From Halolamina pelagica (lineage in GTDB: Archaea; Halobacteriota; Halobacteria; Halobacteriales; Haloferacaceae): DNA of 50,178 nt. Position 1 is the first letter of the stretch; the number at the start of each line of letters is the position of its first letter. This document shows positions 13,841-22,380 of the stretch, piece after piece. The notes below the pieces were generated by a model. The model was not told the DNA's origin and did no database searches. It worked only from the letters and a program-made list of their open reading frames with translations. The stretch spans positions 1-50,178 of the forward strand of contig NZ_FOXI01000014.1 of the NCBI RefSeq assembly GCF_900115675.1. The letters run 5' to 3'. Made by a program: the position numbers and the translations under genes.

Positions 13841-16800
13841 ATGACCGGTGACGATGGACGTGTCTTTCTCTCTGATGAGCCAATAGAGTCGACAAATCAA
13901 GATCGGTTCGAGCATCAAGAGTACGTCGACGCACTTGAGCAGATACTGGAGAACGCAGAGCCACGATGGAATATCGGTGTATTCGGGAAGTGGGGGACGG
14001 GCAAGAGCTCGATAATCAACCTCTTGTTCGACCGTCTGAGTGACAATCCCAAGTTTGAGAACACGGTCTGTGTAGAATTCGATGCATGGACACACGCGGA
14101 AGACTCGATTCGGACAGACCTGCTTCTCGGTATCGACCACGAACTCGGTCAGAAGACAGACACGAAGATTGATAGTGAGTACGGTATCCTCGGAGAGGAC
14201 CACATAACAGAGGAGCTCTACGACATTACGGAAGACAACAGTAGCGATAACCCAGATCTCCGTGAGTATGCACAGCAACTCCTCACCCAATCGAAGTTCG
14301 TCACGGCGACTGTCGCGATAACTGCGGTAATCCTGATAGCAGGAGTAGTCATCAACGCCCTGAACGCCTTCGGTATCTTCACTCCGGGTCAGGATCTAAT
14401 GGGGACAGCGAATAGCATCCTCCAGATTGCCATTTTGCCTCTATTTCTCAGTCTCTTCATTTTCATGGCGAAGCAGGTCGAGGACGCGACATCGACGCTT
14501 CGTCAGCGGTATCCGCGTAATGATTGGTCCGGTGCGTATGAGCAGCTGTTCGAAGAAATGCTCGACGAACTGATGGAAAAGACGGAGTACGAACAGGTTA
14601 TCATCTCCGTCGACAATCTGGACCGGTGTGAAAGCGACACCGTCTACGATGTCCTGGTCTCCCTCAAGACGTTCATGGGCAACGACCGCTGCCTCTACAT
14701 TATTCCCTGCGACGACGAGGCGCTTCTCAGCCACATCCAGTCTATCGACCGGGGGGAATACTTCGAAGAGAACGAAAATGAGCAGGAATTCCTACGGAAA
14801 CTCTTCCAAGCCCACGTCCGTATTCCGCCGTTCACCAGTGACGCTATCTCCGATTATGCTGCTGAACTAAACGGCCAACTCAAGCACGGTTACGATGAGG
14901 AGGTTCTCTCGGTCATCACGAAAGCATACGTCCGAAACCCGCGCCGTATAAAACAGGCACTCAACCGTCTGACGACGCTACGGATGTTGGCCGAGGAAAT
15001 AGAGGACACTCAACGAATGCGTGAAGGAGTGATTACCGGCAACCTCCCGTTCTTGGCGAAGATGTCGATATTGCAGGAGGACTTCCCAGAGTTCTATCGG
15101 TCCCTACAAACGAACCCACGTCTACTTGAGGAGTTCAATGACTACTTCGCTGGTCGTGTGATGGACCCGGAACGAAAGGAAGAACTGGCATCACACTTCG
15201 AGCCGACAGAAGACGGGAACGGAAAGTCCGTGGAAGGCCTTCGAGAGTTTCTGTCTTCCACACGGTACATCACTGACAATAACCCACGCCGATTCATCTA
15301 TCTGAGCGAGCCACCGTACACGCTCACACTTGAAGACGGTGACCGCTTCGTCGAAGATCTACGTGCGCGACAGGTCGATAAGGTTCGCGACGAACTGGAT
15401 GCCCTATTTGAAGACGAGGGGGACTTCGGGCCATACCGCGAGGCAATTGACGATACGCTTGACGAGTGGAGTCATCTTGATTCAGAGCTCTTCAACATCA
15501 TCGAGGGGTTGATGGAGGTATTCGATGCTCTGGATGACGACGCCCAGACTCAGGTATCCCGAATGGTAAGTGAGTACCTGGTCTCCGTAGACAGGCGGCA
15601 CTTCTTGGAAGATTTGGATCCCAGCATCTCGTTCCCGATGATACTCAAAATGCAACCACGTGACTCACGTCTGCTCTTTGGGGCTTATGGTGAACTGGCC
15701 GCTGATTCAGAAACCCTTCAGGAGAATATCCTTGATGCGTTCGTTAAACACGCGGAAGGAATTCCGGAGTCTGCGAACCGATCCCTGACCGAGAGTCTTG
15801 TTCAGCTACGTGAGAATCAGCAGGAAGACGTGTTCAAAACGGCGCTCGACAAAATTCACAGTTCGGCAGCCGCACGGGACAAATTCGCCACCACGAAGCT
15901 GCTGACGGAGGCCATCAAGCTGATTGAGTTGGGTAATAACGAACGTCAGTTTGAGAACGAGGACTACTACCAGAAGTTCGACTCGGATGCATCTACCGAG
16001 GCCCGAGGTACGTTCATCGAAAAATTGCTTGATCTCCGGAACGAAGTTGAAGATAACAATATCAACCATATCAACGACAGTATTTCGAATATCCTCCTCA
16101 AGATCGAATCTGACCTACCACGTCAAACTGCGAGTCATCTCTACAACGAATTCCACGGGATGGTAAATGCCCCGAGTAATAATGAAAAGAATCTGGTTGA
16201 GACGCTCTTCTATCACTATGACACGCTCTCGTCGAGTGACCAGAACCGATTCCGTCAGGAATGTATGAAACAGATTCAGAACTGGGGTGGAACCGGACAG
16301 CAGTATCTGAAGTGGGCTCAACAGTATGATGTGCCCCTGCTTGATTCAGAAGACGCAGTGACGACAGCACTGGACCCGTTCCCGGACCAGAATACGAACA
16401 CGGGGCTCCTCACCAACACAGTCTTATCGCTGATACCTAAGGAGTTCGACGAAGAACTGACCTCGCCGAAGTTGATTGAGATCTTGGACAACAACGATGA
16501 CTCTCGTGCACAGCTTGGTGCAGAGATGTTTTCCACCGCACCAAAGCGATTCGAGAGTGTTCAAGACAAGGTAGTCAGTACGTGTCTTAAAAAAGTAAAC
16601 AAGACAAACGACACGAGCAGTAAACAGATCTATCTGACTGCTGTTGCCGAAGTGTTTACTGACCTTTCTGACAGTGATCAGGAACTGTTCCTCAGTCGGC
16701 TAACCGACCTTGCGCGTGGGAACAATAAGGACAAGCAAGCGTTCTACCGTGTGTGGAATGAAGTCAAATCAAACCTAACTTCTAATCACCGTCGCAAGGT

Positions 16801-17191
16801 GGGTCAAAACGTACTCTCCATTCTGGAAGACGAAGTGAGTGACCAGAATCAACAGGTTCCGACTGATGACTTGGTCAAAGTTCTCCAATCGGTGACCGAC
16901 AACCTCGCTACAAACGCGCACGAAGAGTTCATTCAACGGCTGAGTGATGAACTGACAGATGGAAACGTCGGATGGCAACAGAAACAGGACATCGTGGGCC
17001 AACTCGCCGCATTCGACGATCTCGCCGGGCAGGAGGATCTAGTCCTAACTCGTATCGAAGGAATGTTGAAACAGAACTCTCAGAACCAGCTCCACCAGAC
17101 CACCAAAAAGAAGCTTGCTACCCTTGAGGGGCACGACGGAATAGATGAAACTAAAATTGAAGAAATCCGGGAGCACCATCTGAAATTATAA
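13841..17191 (+). CDS. KAP-family P-loop NTPase with inserted membrane helices
   Basis: The protein has 1116 aa. Residues 1-400 form a KAP domain. FLSDEPIE is at the very start, Walker A is GKWGTGKSS (about 49-57), and VEFDAWTHAEDS is the KAP-typical block after it. Two membrane helices are inserted in the NTPase (about 160-185, VTATVAITAVILIAGVVINAL; about 197-217, LQIAILPLFLSLFIFMAK). Walker B is VIISVDNLDRCESD (about 255-268), and YVRNPRRIKQALNRL is the sensor region. The remaining 700 residues are a helical repeat-like extension without recognised motifs. KAP NTPases are membrane-anchored and some act in phage exclusion (PifA type). A sensor/effector arrangement is therefore plausible (inferred). 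The TATA at 13811 supports a leaderless start. GC content is lower than in the flanks. Confidence 0.85.
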   Translation: MTGDDGRVFLSDEPIESTNQDRFEHQEYVDALEQILENAEPRWNIGVFGKWGTGKSSIINLLFDRLSDNPKFENTVCVEFDAWTHAEDSIRTDLLLGIDHELGQKTDTKIDSEYGILGEDHITEELYDITEDNSSDNPDLREYAQQLLTQSKFVTATVAITAVILIAGVVINALNAFGIFTPGQDLMGTANSILQIAILPLFLSLFIFMAKQVEDATSTLRQRYPRNDWSGAYEQLFEEMLDELMEKTEYEQVIISVDNLDRCESDTVYDVLVSLKTFMGNDRCLYIIPCDDEALLSHIQSIDRGEYFEENENEQEFLRKLFQAHVRIPPFTSDAISDYAAELNGQLKHGYDEEVLSVITKAYVRNPRRIKQALNRLTTLRMLAEEIEDTQRMREGVITGNLPFLAKMSILQEDFPEFYRSLQTNPRLLEEFNDYFAGRVMDPERKEELASHFEPTEDGNGKSVEGLREFLSSTRYITDNNPRRFIYLSEPPYTLTLEDGDRFVEDLRARQVDKVRDELDALFEDEGDFGPYREAIDDTLDEWSHLDSELFNIIEGLMEVFDALDDDAQTQVSRMVSEYLVSVDRRHFLEDLDPSISFPMILKMQPRDSRLLFGAYGELAADSETLQENILDAFVKHAEGIPESANRSLTESLVQLRENQQEDVFKTALDKIHSSAAARDKFATTKLLTEAIKLIELGNNERQFENEDYYQKFDSDASTEARGTFIEKLLDLRNEVEDNNINHINDSISNILLKIESDLPRQTASHLYNEFHGMVNAPSNNEKNLVETLFYHYDTLSSSDQNRFRQECMKQIQNWGGTGQQYLKWAQQYDVPLLDSEDAVTTALDPFPDQNTNTGLLTNTVLSLIPKEFDEELTSPKLIEILDNNDDSRAQLGAEMFSTAPKRFESVQDKVVSTCLKKVNKTNDTSSKQIYLTAVAEVFTDLSDSDQELFLSRLTDLARGNNKDKQAFYRVWNEVKSNLTSNHRRKVGQNVLSILEDEVSDQNQQVPTDDLVKVLQSVTDNLATNAHEEFIQRLSDELTDGNVGWQQKQDIVGQLAAFDDLAGQEDLVLTRIEGMLKQNSQNQLHQTTKKKLATLEGHDGIDETKIEEIREHHLKL

Positions 17192-17211
17192 TCTAGTAAG
17201 GGAATAACGGC

Positions 17212-18048
17212 TCATCCACCAAAACCAAACAGTACACCTAAGAGGACAAGAACTACCTGACCAAATCCAGTTATTGCCAAGTATACAGCAAAGCGATTCG
17301 GACGCCACCACTCTGCTCTTCCATAGACATATCCAATATTCTCGAAAATATAGGATAGGTTGCGTATGGCTACAGTGAAGAATAGTGCAGCACCGTTAAT
17401 GAGGAATTTTTGGAGCGGTCCATCTCCGGGTAGCATTCCGAGGAATATAGACAAGTCCCCGACGAAGGGGAGCATCTTGATTGTTTTTGCGATATATTCC
17501 ATCAACTCCGGTGGGACGAGGTTCCCTTCGATTGATGAGTTAATTGCGCCGGTGAAACCGAAATACTCCACAGTCAGTACGAAGCTAATTAGGAGAATCA
17601 CAGTACCGAAGTAGAAGAAGAATCCACGTGTTAGCCACCGCGCTGTCCTCCTTTCAGCCTTTGGAAGAAGATCAGATGGTGGTTTCTCTATGGAATCTTT
17701 CTCCTTCTCAGCGCTTTCAAACGGAGGCGTATGTTCTCTCCACGATGTCTGCATCACATGGCGTAGCCAAAAGAGCAAACGAAGGAAGTAGACAGCCGCA
17801 ACTGCCACGAAAAGGGCGATAGAGAGCCACATAAGCAGATCGCCAATATCGTCTCGCCAGAAAGAATAATATCCGAATTCATCACCTGTTCCGTGTATCT
17901 TGTCGTACAGCGTGATGTAAAGTAAACCACTCAGTGCTGGGAGAGCGACTACTACTGTCAGGCCAGAGATTCCTACAAATAAGCGATAGAACTGATAGAG
18001 TCGATCTTGGATATCAGAATTAGATATTATTCCATAGTATTCCACCAT
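17212..18048 (-). CDS. Membrane protein, function unknown, convergent with the KAP gene
   Basis: This 278-aa protein has about five or six membrane segments (around residues 22-48, 70-95, 140-165, 185-205 as an amphipathic stretch, 215-235 and 255-278). A charged soluble loop lies between about 100 and 135 (EHTPPFESAEKEKDSIEKPP). I do not recognise the family. Its stop lies 20 nt from the KAP stop on the other strand. It is 10 nt downstream of another membrane-protein gene on the same strand, so the two form an operon. The shared AT-rich composition with the KAP gene suggests the three came as one block. Association with the KAP NTPase in the membrane is only an idea. Confidence 0.6.
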   Translation of the reverse strand: MVEYYGIISNSDIQDRLYQFYRLFVGISGLTVVVALPALSGLLYITLYDKIHGTGDEFGYYSFWRDDIGDLLMWLSIALFVAVAAVYFLRLLFWLRHVMQTSWREHTPPFESAEKEKDSIEKPPSDLLPKAERRTARWLTRGFFFYFGTVILLISFVLTVEYFGFTGAINSSIEGNLVPPELMEYIAKTIKMLPFVGDLSIFLGMLPGDGPLQKFLINGAALFFTVAIRNLSYIFENIGYVYGRAEWWRPNRFAVYLAITGFGQVVLVLLGVLFGFGG

Positions 18049-18058
18049 ACTAGAATGA

Positions 18059-18880
18059 TCAGTTCTGAAGCGACCAGTTCGTTTCTTCTATTTCTAGATT
18101 ATCACAGTGTTCGCAACAGAGGATGCGGTGGCCGTTCACTTCTCGCCCATTATCTGTCGCTTGTACGTCCTTATTTGGACGATAGTACCGCCCCTTACTT
18201 GCCAGACCGAATGGGTGCCCACAATCTGGACATGTGTAGTCTGACTTGAATTGCAGGTACGCCAGTGGAGTGAATAGAAGTATCACTGCAGGGAAAATTG
18301 AGATGATTGCGGTTCCCATATCGATCGAAAGTGGTGACAATTGCGCAATCGTAGTCATATAGTTCTGGTTTGGCCAAGAGGTCCCAATCACCTCAGCGAA
18401 TATGAGAAAGAGCCACATCCCACCGATAGTTGAGATAGCAAAAAGAAGGAGCATAATTCTCTGTCTGGTGACGTACTGAGACTTGAGGGCAATCGAGGAC
18501 AACCAATTGAACCCCCTCAAAACTGAGCGATAATTCTTGAAAGTGTTGTCCTGATAACTCCGCCAATCCGGACTACTTCGCATTTCTTCTGCTATCTCTT
18601 TATTAGTCAACTCTGACCACTTCCGTCCACCATCCGATTTTTCGGGCATAGTCTGTGTCGTTACGTTCTTGTGTTGGATAACTTGGAATTTCGTCCCTTC
18701 CGCTGGTTTCTCTAAGTACTGTTGAACAGTGAGCATCGTCCCGACGAAAGACAGAGGGAATGAAATGAGCGACGTGACTCCAAGATCGAAGACAGTGTGG
18801 AGTATGAACGTAAGGAAAACAGCAAATACGACAGCGATTACGATTGCTGACGACAGAGCAGCTGTCCGTCGGTCAATCAT
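18059..18880 (-). CDS. Membrane protein with a C-terminal zinc ribbon, function unknown
   Basis: The protein has 273 aa. Membrane helices lie at about residues 8-30, 35-52, 140-165 and 190-215. Between the pairs is a soluble helical region (RKWSELTNKEIAEEMRSSPDWRSY). After the last helix comes a cytosolic-looking zinc ribbon, CPDCGHPFGL...CCEHCDNLEIEE. I do not recognise the family. It is first in a two-gene minus-strand operon with the 278-aa membrane protein (10-nt gap). A weak TATA (CATATTTT on this strand) lies about 25 nt before the ATG. The ribbon could bind nucleic acid or a partner such as the neighbouring KAP NTPase (inferred). Confidence 0.6.
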   Translation of the reverse strand: MIDRRTAALSSAIVIAVVFAVFLTFILHTVFDLGVTSLISFPLSFVGTMLTVQQYLEKPAEGTKFQVIQHKNVTTQTMPEKSDGGRKWSELTNKEIAEEMRSSPDWRSYQDNTFKNYRSVLRGFNWLSSIALKSQYVTRQRIMLLLFAISTIGGMWLFLIFAEVIGTSWPNQNYMTTIAQLSPLSIDMGTAIISIFPAVILLFTPLAYLQFKSDYTCPDCGHPFGLASKGRYYRPNKDVQATDNGREVNGHRILCCEHCDNLEIEETNWSLQN

Positions 18881-18969
18881 CTGTTATAAAGAAAATATGA
18901 GCGGACAACCATTAATCAACCGCCCCAACCATACCGGATAGCAGAAGTAGCCGATCCTGTCGTGAATTC

Positions 18970-18995
18970 TATTTTACCCCTCAATGGGTGAGGGG
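18970..18995 (+). promoter_or_regulatory. Leader element 4, in front of the TFB gene
   Basis: TATTTTA is followed by the perfect hairpin CCCCTC-AATGGGT-GAGGGG (18977-18995). It ends 39 nt before ATG 19035. The loop has the family's GGGT. Confidence 0.65.
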
Positions 18996-19034
18996 CTCGC
19001 TGCACTGGCGGGTTCCCGAAACACGGTGAGAACG

Positions 19035-19961
19035 ATGGCAACCAGAGACATCTACGAGAACGGATTCGACGAAGACATCCGAACTGAATCGAGTGCGAAC
19101 CAATGCCCGGAATGCGACGGCCGGGTCACCACGAACGCGGTCGAAACAGTCTGCGAAGACTGTGGCCTGGTCATCGACGAACAGCGTATCGATCACGGGC
19201 CGGAGTGGCGGGCGTACGACGACGAGGAGCGCGAGCGAACGGGCGCCCCACTTACTGCGGCTCGCCACGATCGCGGCCTGTCGACGGAAATCGGTCGCGG
19301 CACCGACGCGAAGGGGAACCAGATCTCTGGGCAGAAGCGACGGCGACTCGCCCGGATGCGCCGTGAGCAGACACGTGGTCGCTGGCGGTCGAAATCGGAA
19401 CGGAATCTCGCCCACGGACTGGGCGAAGTGCGCCGGTTGGCGAGTGCCCTCGAGCTCTCCGATTCGGTCCGCGACCAGGCGTGCCAGCTCTTCCGGAGCG
19501 CCCAGAACGAGGATCTGCTTCGTGGAAGATCCATCGAGGCCATCGCCGCGGCCAGCGTCTACGGGGCCTGCCGGTGTAACGGTCTCTCGCGATTGGTAGA
19601 TGACGTCAGCGAGGTGGCCCGCGTCGCGGAGTCCCGGGTCACGAACGCGTACAAAACGCTGAACGAAGAGCTGGGCCTCCCCGCTGAGCCCGTCTCCCCC
19701 AGCATGTTCGTGCCGCGACTCGCCTCGGACCTCGAGTGTCCAGACGAGATCCGACAGCGGGCTCGAATGCTCGCGGAGCAAGCTGAAGAGCGCGGCATCA
19801 CGACCGGCGTCCATCCGGCCGGGTTCGCAGCGGCCTGTCTCTACAAGGCCGGTCGCGAGGAGGGGCGATGGCTGACGCAAAGTGACGTTGCCGAGTCCGG
19901 GGATGTCACGTCAACCACGGTTCGGACGCATCACGAGACGCTCAATGAGCTCGCTATCTAG
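19035..19961 (+). CDS. Transcription initiation factor IIB (TFB)
   Basis: The protein has 308 aa. The N-terminal zinc ribbon is CPECDG...CEDCGLVIDE (about residues 25-50), followed by the B-reader and linker (GPEWRAYDDEERERTGAP, RHDRGLSTEIG). Two cyclin folds follow, with GRSIEAIAAASVYGACR (about 165-181) and GITTGVHPAGFAAACLY (about 258-274). It recruits RNA polymerase to TBP-bound promoters. An in-frame ATG at 18984 lies inside the leader hairpin, so ATG 19035 is taken as the start. It is a paralogue of the partial TFB at 1-816. Its leader element is shared with 16 other genes here, raising the possibility that this TFB serves, or is controlled with, that set (inferred). The 3' end overlaps the convergent TumE-like gene by 4 nt. 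Confidence 0.95.
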   Translation: MATRDIYENGFDEDIRTESSANQCPECDGRVTTNAVETVCEDCGLVIDEQRIDHGPEWRAYDDEERERTGAPLTAARHDRGLSTEIGRGTDAKGNQISGQKRRRLARMRREQTRGRWRSKSERNLAHGLGEVRRLASALELSDSVRDQACQLFRSAQNEDLLRGRSIEAIAAASVYGACRCNGLSRLVDDVSEVARVAESRVTNAYKTLNEELGLPAEPVSPSMFVPRLASDLECPDEIRQRARMLAEQAEERGITTGVHPAGFAAACLYKAGREEGRWLTQSDVAESGDVTSTTVRTHHETLNELAI

Positions 19962-20446
19962 ACCGGCCATGGAGGAAGCGAGGGCGTCCCATTCTCCCAG
20001 CGAATTGCCTCTACCGCCGATGGGAACTGCTGTAGTCGATCATCGAGGACGGCGAGTGGATGCGCGTCTAGAAACGTCGCGCTATGCCGATCGACAGGCG
20101 TGTCTTCGTGATTGAGTTGGATGTGGCAGGGTCCAAGATCTGGATGGTCGGCATCTTGGTGAAAGCCGAGCATCAGGTTCCGCTCCGGTTCGACCCAGTT
20201 GATACGGTAGTATTCGTGGTCGACGCCGGCGGGGTACCAGAATCGAATCTCCAGTCGCGCGGTCTCTGCGTCGTAGGAGTTACCCAGGAACATCGTCGGG
20301 TCAACATCCGCGATGACGTACCGGGGTCGGCGTCGAGACGGGCGATACCGCACGTCCTCACACCCTGCCTGCCTCGTCAATCGGTCGTGAACGTCGCGGA
20401 GGAGGGTGCGCTGTGTATAGCGGTCGCGACCGGCAAGAAAGATCAT
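19958..20446 (-). CDS. TumE-like (DUF6516) putative toxin
   Basis: This 162-aa protein has a basic N-terminus (LLRDVHDRLTRQAG, RYRPSRRRPRYVIA) and the core ARLEIRFWYPAGVDHEYYRINWVEPERNLMLGFHQDADHPDLGPCHIQL. The last Asp/His-rich segment corresponds to the wDn.PHH-type ending of TumE/DUF6516 toxins. It starts 6 nt behind the winged-helix gene on the same strand, the usual order for haloarchaeal HTH/TumE pairs. TumE proteins are thought to act as toxins on translation or RNA, but I cannot see an active site for certain. The partner gene would be the antitoxin. The gene is convergent with TFB, with stops overlapping by 4 nt. Confidence 0.6.
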   Translation of the reverse strand: MIFLAGRDRYTQRTLLRDVHDRLTRQAGCEDVRYRPSRRRPRYVIADVDPTMFLGNSYDAETARLEIRFWYPAGVDHEYYRINWVEPERNLMLGFHQDADHPDLGPCHIQLNHEDTPVDRHSATFLDAHPLAVLDDRLQQFPSAVEAIRWENGTPSLPPWPV

Positions 20447-20452
20447 ACTGGA

Positions 20453-21004
20453 TTAGCTCGTGGCGCGGTCAGCCCCATCGGTCATCTGTTCGCGAGCGGC
20501 TTCGACGTCGGAGTATAGTTCTAGTGCGTGCTTGATGAGGCGGCGATCCTCCTCGTTCTCGCGCCAGAACGCAATCACGTCGCGGCGTTCGCGAAGCTCG
20601 CCACTTGAGAGATCCCCATCAGCAAGCGACTGTTCGAGGTCCTCCCACGTCTCGACATCGTAGGTCGCCTGCCATTCCTCGATCTCTCCTGTGATCGCCG
20701 CCAATTCGTTGCGAAGCTCCTCGCGCGTGTTCTCCTCGATGAGCGTGCGGATTTCCTCGAAGAGCAGCCGCGTGTAGTCCGGCTGGTAGCGCGTCGTCTC
20801 GCCGGCCTCGACGCGGCGCAGCTGGCCCTGGGCGACGAGATCCTGGAGCTCCTCGTTGGCCGTGCTCCAGGCGGCGTCGGCCTGCTCGCTGATCCAGTTA
20901 ACCGACCGGGGTTCACGAAGCGTCTCGGCGACGGCTCGAATACGGTCGCGGGCGCTCATCGACTCAGTCCACGACTGTACGCCATTCCGTGGGGATTCCG
21001 ACAT
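20453..21004 (-). CDS. Winged-helix protein (DUF7342-like), antitoxin partner of the TumE-like gene
   Basis: The protein has 183 aa. The start ATG 21004 gives MSESPRNGVQSWTESMSARD; longer in-frame extension to 21265 reads unlike a protein. The winged helix covers about residues 15-75 (RIRAVAETLREPRSVNWISEQ, then TANEELQDLVAQGQLRRVEAG). A long helical region follows (EEIRTLIEENTREELRNELAAITGEIEEWQATY), probably a coiled coil for dimerisation, and ends in DVIAFWRENEEDRRLIKHALELY. The arrangement matches haloarchaeal regulators paired with TumE-like toxins. It probably binds its own promoter: an AT-rich ACATATATGG lies about 45 nt upstream. It is divergent from the zinc protein gene at 21129, so both may respond to it (inferred). 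Confidence 0.65.
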   Translation of the reverse strand: MSESPRNGVQSWTESMSARDRIRAVAETLREPRSVNWISEQADAAWSTANEELQDLVAQGQLRRVEAGETTRYQPDYTRLLFEEIRTLIEENTREELRNELAAITGEIEEWQATYDVETWEDLEQSLADGDLSSGELRERRDVIAFWRENEEDRRLIKHALELYSDVEAAREQMTDGADRATS

Positions 21005-21128
21005 GCTTGGCACCTCTTGCAACAGGGTTCGTGCCTCACTCCCATATATGTTTGTACTCTCTCGCATAATCGAGAGTACGTTACGAGCATTGTCGTCCGG
21101 ACATTGAAATGCGAAACCGACAGAAGCT

Positions 21129-22022
21129 ATGAACCAACCGATGCACAACAGATATTCTGACTTTGAGGAACTGCGGCCGACCGGCGAAGCGTCCCACATT
21201 CCAGACCAGAGGCTGGACGACGGGTGTGAGGGTGACACCCGGCGGCAACGCGTCGCGACGACCACGGGTGGCTACCCTGACGAGCCGTCGACCACCGACG
21301 GCGAGTGCCGGTCCTGTGGGACGTCAGTCCCAGACGGGCAGACGAAATGCCGGTTCTGTCTTACCAACCATCTCGGTAGTGACGCCACTAACACGAACGA
21401 GGCAGCGTCGACGACGTTCCTCGGCATCGTCCATCTGGTCGTCGAGTCGACCACGTTCTACGGCGCCGTCGCGAAAGGCGGCGCCGCGGGGAACCTTCTC
21501 TCTGCCAACGAGGCGGAGCCGGCCGTCGACGACTACACGCTCATCTACGATCTCGACGAGGCGCCGGCGCGCCAGCTGGCCGAGCAATGGCCCTCACTTC
21601 CCGACGCGGTACAGGTGTCGTCAGAGGAGGGAGAGCCGCTTCTCAGTGCCGCCCGTGACCGGACTGGGTGGCACGGGCAGGAAGCGTCGGAGCGTCAGGA
21701 GCAGGCCCCGACGCGGCTCTACGACCAGCGTGGGGACCGCATCCGCGACGCGTCGCGTCTCGACGCGGTCCTCGACGACGCCGACAATGCGGTGTGGCTG
21801 GTTCCAGCGATGGTGCTGACCGAATCTACTGGCGAAGCTGCGGCTGATCGCCAGGCGTCGTCGGTACCGACGACGCAGGAACTCGACTGTCAAAACTGTG
21901 GACAGGCGACCGACCATCGGTTCAAGACCCACGAGTCGGTCCCGGATGCGGCGTGGACGGGGCAACCGATCTGGGAGTGCCGGGTGTGTGGCTCTGCCCG
22001 CTACGGACCTAGTCTCGAGTAG
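21129..22022 (+). CDS. Plasmid-type protein with N- and C-terminal zinc ribbons, function unknown
   Basis: This 297-aa, acidic protein has a first ribbon CRSCGTSVPDGQTKCRFC (about residues 59-76) and a second one at the C-terminus, CQNCGQATDHRF...WECRVCGSARYG (about 254-291). The central region (about 95-240) is a compact domain (TTFLGIVHLVVESTTFYGAVAKGGAAGNLLSA, VDDYTLIYDLDE, AVWLVPAMVLTE) of unknown fold. Similar proteins occur on haloarchaeal plasmids, but I know no reliable function. It has no membrane segment or signal. The gene is divergent from the HTH/TumE pair with a 124-bp spacer. An inverted repeat of the TTAACCAAC family stands 19 nt behind its stop. Confidence 0.65.
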   Translation: MNQPMHNRYSDFEELRPTGEASHIPDQRLDDGCEGDTRRQRVATTTGGYPDEPSTTDGECRSCGTSVPDGQTKCRFCLTNHLGSDATNTNEAASTTFLGIVHLVVESTTFYGAVAKGGAAGNLLSANEAEPAVDDYTLIYDLDEAPARQLAEQWPSLPDAVQVSSEEGEPLLSAARDRTGWHGQEASERQEQAPTRLYDQRGDRIRDASRLDAVLDDADNAVWLVPAMVLTESTGEAAADRQASSVPTTQELDCQNCGQATDHRFKTHESVPDAAWTGQPIWECRVCGSARYGPSLE

Positions 22023-22041
22023 GGCCAGTGTTGGGCCTCGA

Positions 22042-22084
22042 TTAACCAACATCTCTGCAGGTGGCCCCGGGTTTCGTTGGTTAA
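22042..22084. repeat. TTAACCAAC/GTTGGTTAA inverted repeat, copy 1
   Basis: Arms are at 22042-22050 and 22076-22084 with a 25-nt spacer. It lies 19 nt behind the stop at 22022. The rest of the 22023-22380 gap holds the nrdR promoter region. Confidence 0.8.
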
Positions 22085-22224
22085 CAGTAATAGGAAGTAC
22101 GATTTCCTTGTTCAGACTCGCAGCCGCTAACTGGTGTAAAATCGATAACTACAGATAGAATACTAATCGCTACGTGAGGGGATGGAGAGCAGTAGTTGAG
22201 GCTGGGTCACTCAATGCATATGAT

Positions 22225-22380
22225 CCCAATTTTCCGCGCCCACCAATCAAGTTTATTTGTACTACATCAATTTAATTGGGTAAGCTTTATGTGGCAGTCC
22301 TCACCAGCAGATATTGCGGTCGAAGTCGAGAGACCCCACATCTGGGGGTTAAGACCCTGGAGGATTAAGTAGTGACAACT
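22225..22380 (+). promoter_or_regulatory. Promoter region of the nrdR-RNR operon
   Basis: It contains TATA-like GTTTATTTG (about 22251-22259) and CTTTATGTG (about 22285). A long-range dyad has CCCAATT near 22225 and AATTGGG near 22274, and a CCCC/GGGG hairpin lies around ACATCTG near 22335. NrdR usually binds two tandem boxes in front of RNR genes; I cannot identify them with certainty. Confidence 0.35.
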
